Shown piece by piece: positions 43,307 through 46,254 of a DNA stretch of 46,254 bases (the first letter of the stretch is position 1; every line of letters begins with the position of its first letter). The notes under the pieces were generated by a model. That model was given only the letters and a program-made list of their open reading frames with translations, searched no databases and was not told the origin of the DNA. A program made the translations under genes and the position numbers. The DNA comes from JANXDG01 sp964521665. Its GTDB lineage: Bacteria > Elusimicrobiota > Endomicrobiia > DTEH01. The stretch covers positions 1 through 46,254 of the forward strand of contig CAZFSG010000006.1 of assembly GCA_964521665.1 (NCBI GenBank), read 5' to 3'.

Positions 43307-44557
43307 ATGGGCACAATGTTGATAAATTTTATATTTATCATAATTTTTCCTTTAATTATTTATGTGTCACTAAAAAATCAGAAATTATCATTTTTAGTAT
43401 TACATCGTGATTTGTTTTATTCAATTTATATTTTTATAACAATTAGCATTTTATATGTTTTGACTAAAAATAAATTTTTTGTCTTAATTCCATTTTCAAT
43501 ATTTATCTTATGGATAATAATATATGAAAGTTATATTACTGCGACAGAAAAAATAAATAAAGAAGGTACACAAATAATAAATTCTTTGTCAGAAAAAATA
43601 AAATTGTTGGAACAAAATTATGCTGAACTTAAAGGAGAATATGATATTGGATATCATGAACTTGTAAAATATACAAAGTTGTTTACTTTAGCTGAAGAAA
43701 TTAACAAAAATGTCGACCTTGATAAAGTTGGTAACAAATTTTACTCTACAATAAAAGAATATTTTGGTGCTGATAAAATAGATTATGTAGGTATTCTTGT
43801 GACAAAAAAGAAAGATGTGATTGATCATATATCTTTTTCGCCACAAGATATGAATTTGATCCAAATTATAAACAATACTTGGATAGAGAAACAAAATTTT
43901 TTGGGTCTTGAAGGAATATTAGCTGAAGAAATATATTCTAATATATATTCATATATTTTTATTATTAAACATCGACTATCTGAAAATCTTTTGCCACATC
44001 TTAAGTTTTTTATTAGTGAAACAAAGATAGGATTTATCCGTAGCATATTATTTAGAGAAGTAGAAGAATTATCACGTGTTGATGGATTAACAGGATTATA
44101 TTTGAGAAGATATTTTATTAATCGTTTGAATAATGAGATACTTCTTGCAACAAGATATAATAATGTATTTTCGTTAATTATGATAGATATTGACTTTTTT
44201 AAGAAGGTAAATGATACATATGGACATATAGTAGGTGATTTTGTGTTAAAAAAATTAGCAGAAATTTTATTAGAGCAAGTTAAAGAACAAGGTCTTTGTT
44301 CACGGTGGGGAGGTGAAGAATTTTTAGTTTTTGTTCCTTATCAGACACAACAAGAAGTTGTTCAATTAGCTGAAAAAATAAGAACTACAGTTGAAAATTA
44401 TATTTTTCAATATCAAGATAAAACAATTAAAATAACGATAAGTTGTGGAATAAGTTTTTATCCTCAAGAAGGAAAGGATATTACGACTTTAGTAGAAGAA
44501 GCGGATAAAAAACTTTATAAAGCAAAACAATCCGGTAGAAACAAAGTTGTTATTTAA
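43307..44557 (+). CDS. Membrane-bound diguanylate cyclase (GGEEF), no inhibitory site
   Basis: This is a second predicted diguanylate cyclase 3 bases after the first. It has about three membrane helices (within 1-77), a coiled coil (about 85-115), a GAF-like region (about 120-250) and a GGDEF domain with IDIDFFKKVNDTYGH and the active GGEEF motif at 335-339. The position of the inhibitory RxxD is KEQG here, so feedback control is probably lost. Architecture parallels the upstream gene, which suggests an old tandem duplication. ATG 43316 is an alternative start. Confidence 0.9.
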   Translation: MGTMLINFIFIIIFPLIIYVSLKNQKLSFLVLHRDLFYSIYIFITISILYVLTKNKFFVLIPFSIFILWIIIYESYITATEKINKEGTQIINSLSEKIKLLEQNYAELKGEYDIGYHELVKYTKLFTLAEEINKNVDLDKVGNKFYSTIKEYFGADKIDYVGILVTKKKDVIDHISFSPQDMNLIQIINNTWIEKQNFLGLEGILAEEIYSNIYSYIFIIKHRLSENLLPHLKFFISETKIGFIRSILFREVEELSRVDGLTGLYLRRYFINRLNNEILLATRYNNVFSLIMIDIDFFKKVNDTYGHIVGDFVLKKLAEILLEQVKEQGLCSRWGGEEFLVFVPYQTQQEVVQLAEKIRTTVENYIFQYQDKTIKITISCGISFYPQEGKDITTLVEEADKKLYKAKQSGRNKVVI

Positions 44558-44573
44558 AAATTTTTTAAACTTT

Positions 44574-45517
44574 ATGTTTTATGAAATAATAAAATTTTTT
44601 GTTTTGTTTTTTGTTTATATACATTCTGTTTGCTGTAGTGAAATCTCTTTTCTTTTACCAGAAGAATACAAACCTTCTCATAAAGATTTAGATATAACTT
44701 TTATAGATGTTGATCAAGGCGATTCCACATTATAATTTTTCCGAATAAAAAAACAATGTTGATTGATGCAGGGGGGATACCATACTGGATGGAAACAACC
44801 ATTTGGGATCCAGGAAAAGAAGTTGTTGTTCCATATATTAACTCAACTGGAGTAGATAAAATAGATTATGTAATAGTCTCTCATCCTCATGGAGACCATT
44901 TTGGAGGGATGTTTAGTGTGTTAGATTCATTTAAAATAGGAGAGTTTATAGATAACGGGTATACTGAAGGTGACCCTAATTATTCAGATTTGTTAGAAAT
45001 TGTTGATAAAAAAGAATTGCGATACGAACAAATTAAAGAAGGAGATAAGTTTGTTATTGACGAAAATATAACTTTAGAAACATTTTTTCCACCAAAGAAT
45101 GGATTCCCATTTGAAGGTACTAACAATTCATCTATTGTGTTGAAGATTACATATAAAAATTTTTCTGTACTTTTTGCGGGAGATATAGAATCTGATGTAG
45201 AATATTATATTTCTTCGAAATATAAGAATAAACTTAGAAGTATTATATTAAAAGTGCCACATCACGGATCAAGAACTTCCTCAACTGTAAAGTTTATAAA
45301 AACAGTTTCACCTGAAGTTGCAGTAATCAGTTGTGGTAGAAATAACATGTTTGGTCATCCTCATAACGAAGTTATTATGCGATACAAAAAAATGAAGGTT
45401 GAGATATATAGAACAGATATAGATAGAAATATTAGAGTTTTGACAAATGGTGATGAGTATACTGTATTCACAAATTATTCAAGACACATGCCACTTCCAG
45501 CCGGTGCTGGATGGTGA
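44574..45517 (+). pseudogene. Secreted metallo-beta-lactamase-fold hydrolase (ComEC C-terminal type), frameshifted
   Basis: The first frame (44574-44735) encodes a signal-peptide-like start and the family's opening strand ITFIDVDQGDST, normally IxFxDVGQGDS. It then hits TAA at 44733-44735. A shift of -1 near 44727-44732 restores IIIFPNKKTMLIDAGG and continues to 45517, including the metal motif SHPHGDH (near 44879) and VPHHGSRTSS. The joined protein would be about 314 residues, complete for a secreted ComEC-like hydrolase. One base seems to be missing, by mutation or by sequencing error. The substrate could be extracellular nucleic acid or phosphodiesters, but this is only inferred. Confidence 0.75.
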
Positions 45518-45572
45518 TAAAATTTTTCAGATAATTTTTTTAGAAATAGTTGAAAAATTTTTGATAGTTTTA

Positions 45573-45607
45573 TATTATTAACAACAAATGTTTTTTGTTG
45601 AATAATA
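45573..45607 (+). other. A+T-rich hairpin after the metallo-hydrolase gene
   Basis: TATTATT (45573-45579) pairs with AATAATA (45601-45607), and CAACAAA (45582-45588) with TTTGTTG (45594-45600), with a two-base bulge and a five-base loop. No T-run follows the stem, so it is not a standard terminator. It lies in the 120-base gap before the tRNA cluster; no confident promoter was found there. Confidence 0.4.
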
Positions 45608-45637
45608 AAAAGTAAAGTGTGCTGATATTTATGTTTT

Positions 45638-45710
45638 GGGCCCGTAGCTCAGGTGGTAGAGCACCGGCCTTTTAAGCCGGGTGTCGAGAGTTCGAATCTC
45701 TCCGGGCTCA
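45638..45710 (+). tRNA. tRNA-Lys (anticodon UUU)
   Basis: Acceptor GGGCCCG/CGGGCTC (one G-U), anticodon stem CCGGC/GCCGG with loop CTTTTAA, T-arm GAGAGTTCGAATCTCTC. The anticodon TTT is at 45671-45673, discriminator A, no encoded CCA. First of five clustered tRNA genes. Confidence 0.95.
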
Positions 45711-45724
45711 GATTTGAATTTAAT

Positions 45725-45798
45725 ACGCCTGTAGCTCAATTGGACAGAGCAACGGCCTTCTAAGCCGTGGGTTGTGGGTTCAACTCCCACCAGGCGTG
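45725..45798 (+). tRNA. tRNA-Arg (anticodon UCU)
   Basis: Acceptor ACGCCTG/CAGGCGT, anticodon stem ACGGC/GCCGT with loop CTTCTAA, T-arm GTGGGTTCAACTCCCAC. The anticodon TCT is at 45759-45761, discriminator G. It reads AGA/AGG, frequent Arg codons in this A+T-rich coding sequence. Confidence 0.95.
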
Positions 45799-45814
45799 TT
45801 TTTATTTCTTAGAA

Positions 45815-45889
45815 GGTGGTTGTAGCTCAACTGGACAGAGCACCTGGCTGTGGCCCAGGTTGTTGCGGGTTCGAGTCCCGTCAACCACC
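45815..45889 (+). tRNA. tRNA-His (anticodon GUG)
   Basis: Acceptor GTGGTTG/CAACCAC with an encoded extra G at 45815 opposite the discriminator C at 45889, the identity pair of tRNA-His. Anticodon stem CCTGG/CCAGG, loop CTGTGGC, anticodon GTG at 45850-45852. The bases after the discriminator read CCA, so the 3' end may be encoded, unlike the other tRNAs here. Confidence 0.95.
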
Positions 45890-45945
45890 CCAAAAAACTG
45901 TTGATGTATTTATTATACTTTTTGTATTTAAAGTAAAGTATTTAC

Positions 45946-46017
45946 GGGCGGTTAGCTCAGCGGGAGAGCGCCCGGTTTACACCCGGAAGGTCAGAGGTTC
46001 AAATCCTCTACCGCCCA
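45946..46017 (+). tRNA. tRNA-Val (anticodon UAC)
   Basis: Acceptor GGGCGGT/ACCGCCC, T-arm AGAGGTTCAAATCCTCT, anticodon loop TTTACAC with anticodon TAC at 45978-45980, discriminator A. The anticodon stem has a C-A mismatch at its outer pair (27-43), where most homologues have C-G. Otherwise it is complete. Confidence 0.93.
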
Positions 46018-46038
46018 AATTCAAATAATATTTTAATC

Positions 46039-46114
46039 GGGGACGTGGTGTAGCCTGGTTTAACACGCTGGCCTGTCAAGCCAGAGATCGCGAGTTCAAA
46101 TCTCGTCGTCCCCG
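46039..46114 (+). tRNA. tRNA-Asp (anticodon GUC)
   Basis: Acceptor GGGGACG/CGTCCCC, anticodon stem CTGGC/GCCAG with loop CTGTCAA, T-arm GCGAGTTCAAATCTCGT. The anticodon GTC is at 46075-46077, discriminator G. The D-loop carries an extra T. It is followed directly by six T residues. Confidence 0.95.
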
Positions 46115-46120
46115 TTTTTT
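46107..46120 (+). terminator. Possible T-run terminator behind tRNA-Asp
   Basis: The acceptor stem of tRNA-Asp is followed by TTTTTT at 46115-46120. The tRNA stem plus U-run could stop polymerase at the end of the tRNA cluster. No separate hairpin is present, so confidence is low. Confidence 0.3.
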
Positions 46121-46144
46121 AAATAGTAATTTAGGGAGGATTTC

Positions 46145-46254
46145 ATGGCAGAAGTAATTTTAGAAAATGTGACAAAGAAATACGGTAATGTAGTTGCAGT
46201 AAAAAATGTTAATCTGGAAGTAAAAGATAAAGAATTTTGTGTTCTTGTAGGACC
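46145..46254 (+). CDS. ABC transporter ATP-binding protein, N-terminal part
   Basis: The visible 36 residues, MAEVILENVTKKYGNVVAVKNVN then LEVKDKEFCVLVGP, are the start of an ABC ATPase, ending at the first bases of the Walker A motif. The pattern resembles the sugar-importer ATPases of the MalK/UgpC/MsmX type. AGGGAGGA is a strong ribosome-binding site. The gene runs off the window, so substrate and partners cannot be told. Confidence 0.85.
   Translation, partial: MAEVILENVTKKYGNVVAVKNVNLEVKDKEFCVLVG

Noticed and set aside
44721..44740. Programmed -1 frameshift in the metallo-hydrolase
   Set aside because: No slippery heptamer of the X XXY YYZ type precedes the stop and no downstream pseudoknot is evident; a lost base is simpler.
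45816..46028. Open frame across the tRNA-His and tRNA-Val genes
   Set aside because: The whole sequence is accounted for by two tRNA cloverleaves and spacer.

Overview
The window reads as a chromosomal segment of an A+T-rich diderm bacterium that I cannot assign to a named phylum. The protein genes are strongly A+T-rich, while the rRNA and most tRNA stems are G+C-rich, a contrast usual in thermophiles. A predicted outer-membrane barrel supports a diderm envelope. The EF-Tu switch I form is one I recall from planctomycetes, which hints at, but does not prove, a relationship to that part of the tree.

Layout, all on the + strand: (1) 1-1128, the 3' part of a 23S rRNA gene and a complete 5S gene. 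(2) 1144-12591, an outer-membrane protein gene followed by rplJ, a 484-bp non-coding insert, rplL, rpoB and rpoC; secE, nusG, rplK and rplA are not here. (3) 12608-16936, the str cluster rpsL-rpsG-fusA-tRNA-Thr(GGU)-tuf. (4) 16963-32202, the S10, spc and alpha clusters in classical order from rpsJ to rplQ, including secY, adk, map, infA, rpmJ and rpoA; rpmD (L30) is missing between rpsE and rplO. (5) 32227-37741, the rod-shape cluster mreB-mreC-mreD-mrdA-rodA. (6) 37745-41884, a B12-binding/radical-SAM protein fused to a DUF2344 domain, rpmA, obgE and tRNA-Thr(UGU); the rng and rplU genes that often sit before rpmA are absent. (7) 41897-45517, two tandem membrane-bound GGDEF proteins and a secreted metallo-beta-lactamase-fold gene broken by a frameshift. 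(8) 45638-46114, a tRNA cluster Lys-Arg-His-Val-Asp. (9) 46145-end, the start of an ABC-transporter ATPase.

The window is therefore about 46 kb of unidirectional, mostly information-processing genes, with no convincing rho-independent terminator until possibly after tRNA-Asp. Ribosome, RNA polymerase, Sec translocon, N-terminal Met removal and elongasome genes are strung together so that cell growth functions may be co-transcribed.

I did not find a clear new defence or mobile system. The points most worth a second look are the unusual EF-Tu switch I and P-loop, an L27 that lacks most of the tail reaching the peptidyl-transferase centre, a natural Ala at the RpoB rifampicin-pocket position equivalent to His526, a large helical insertion in RpoC, an extra double hairpin near the 3' end of 23S rRNA, a roughly 410-bp element with inverted ends between rplJ and rplL, and a short repeated element found in two gaps of the ribosomal-protein cluster.
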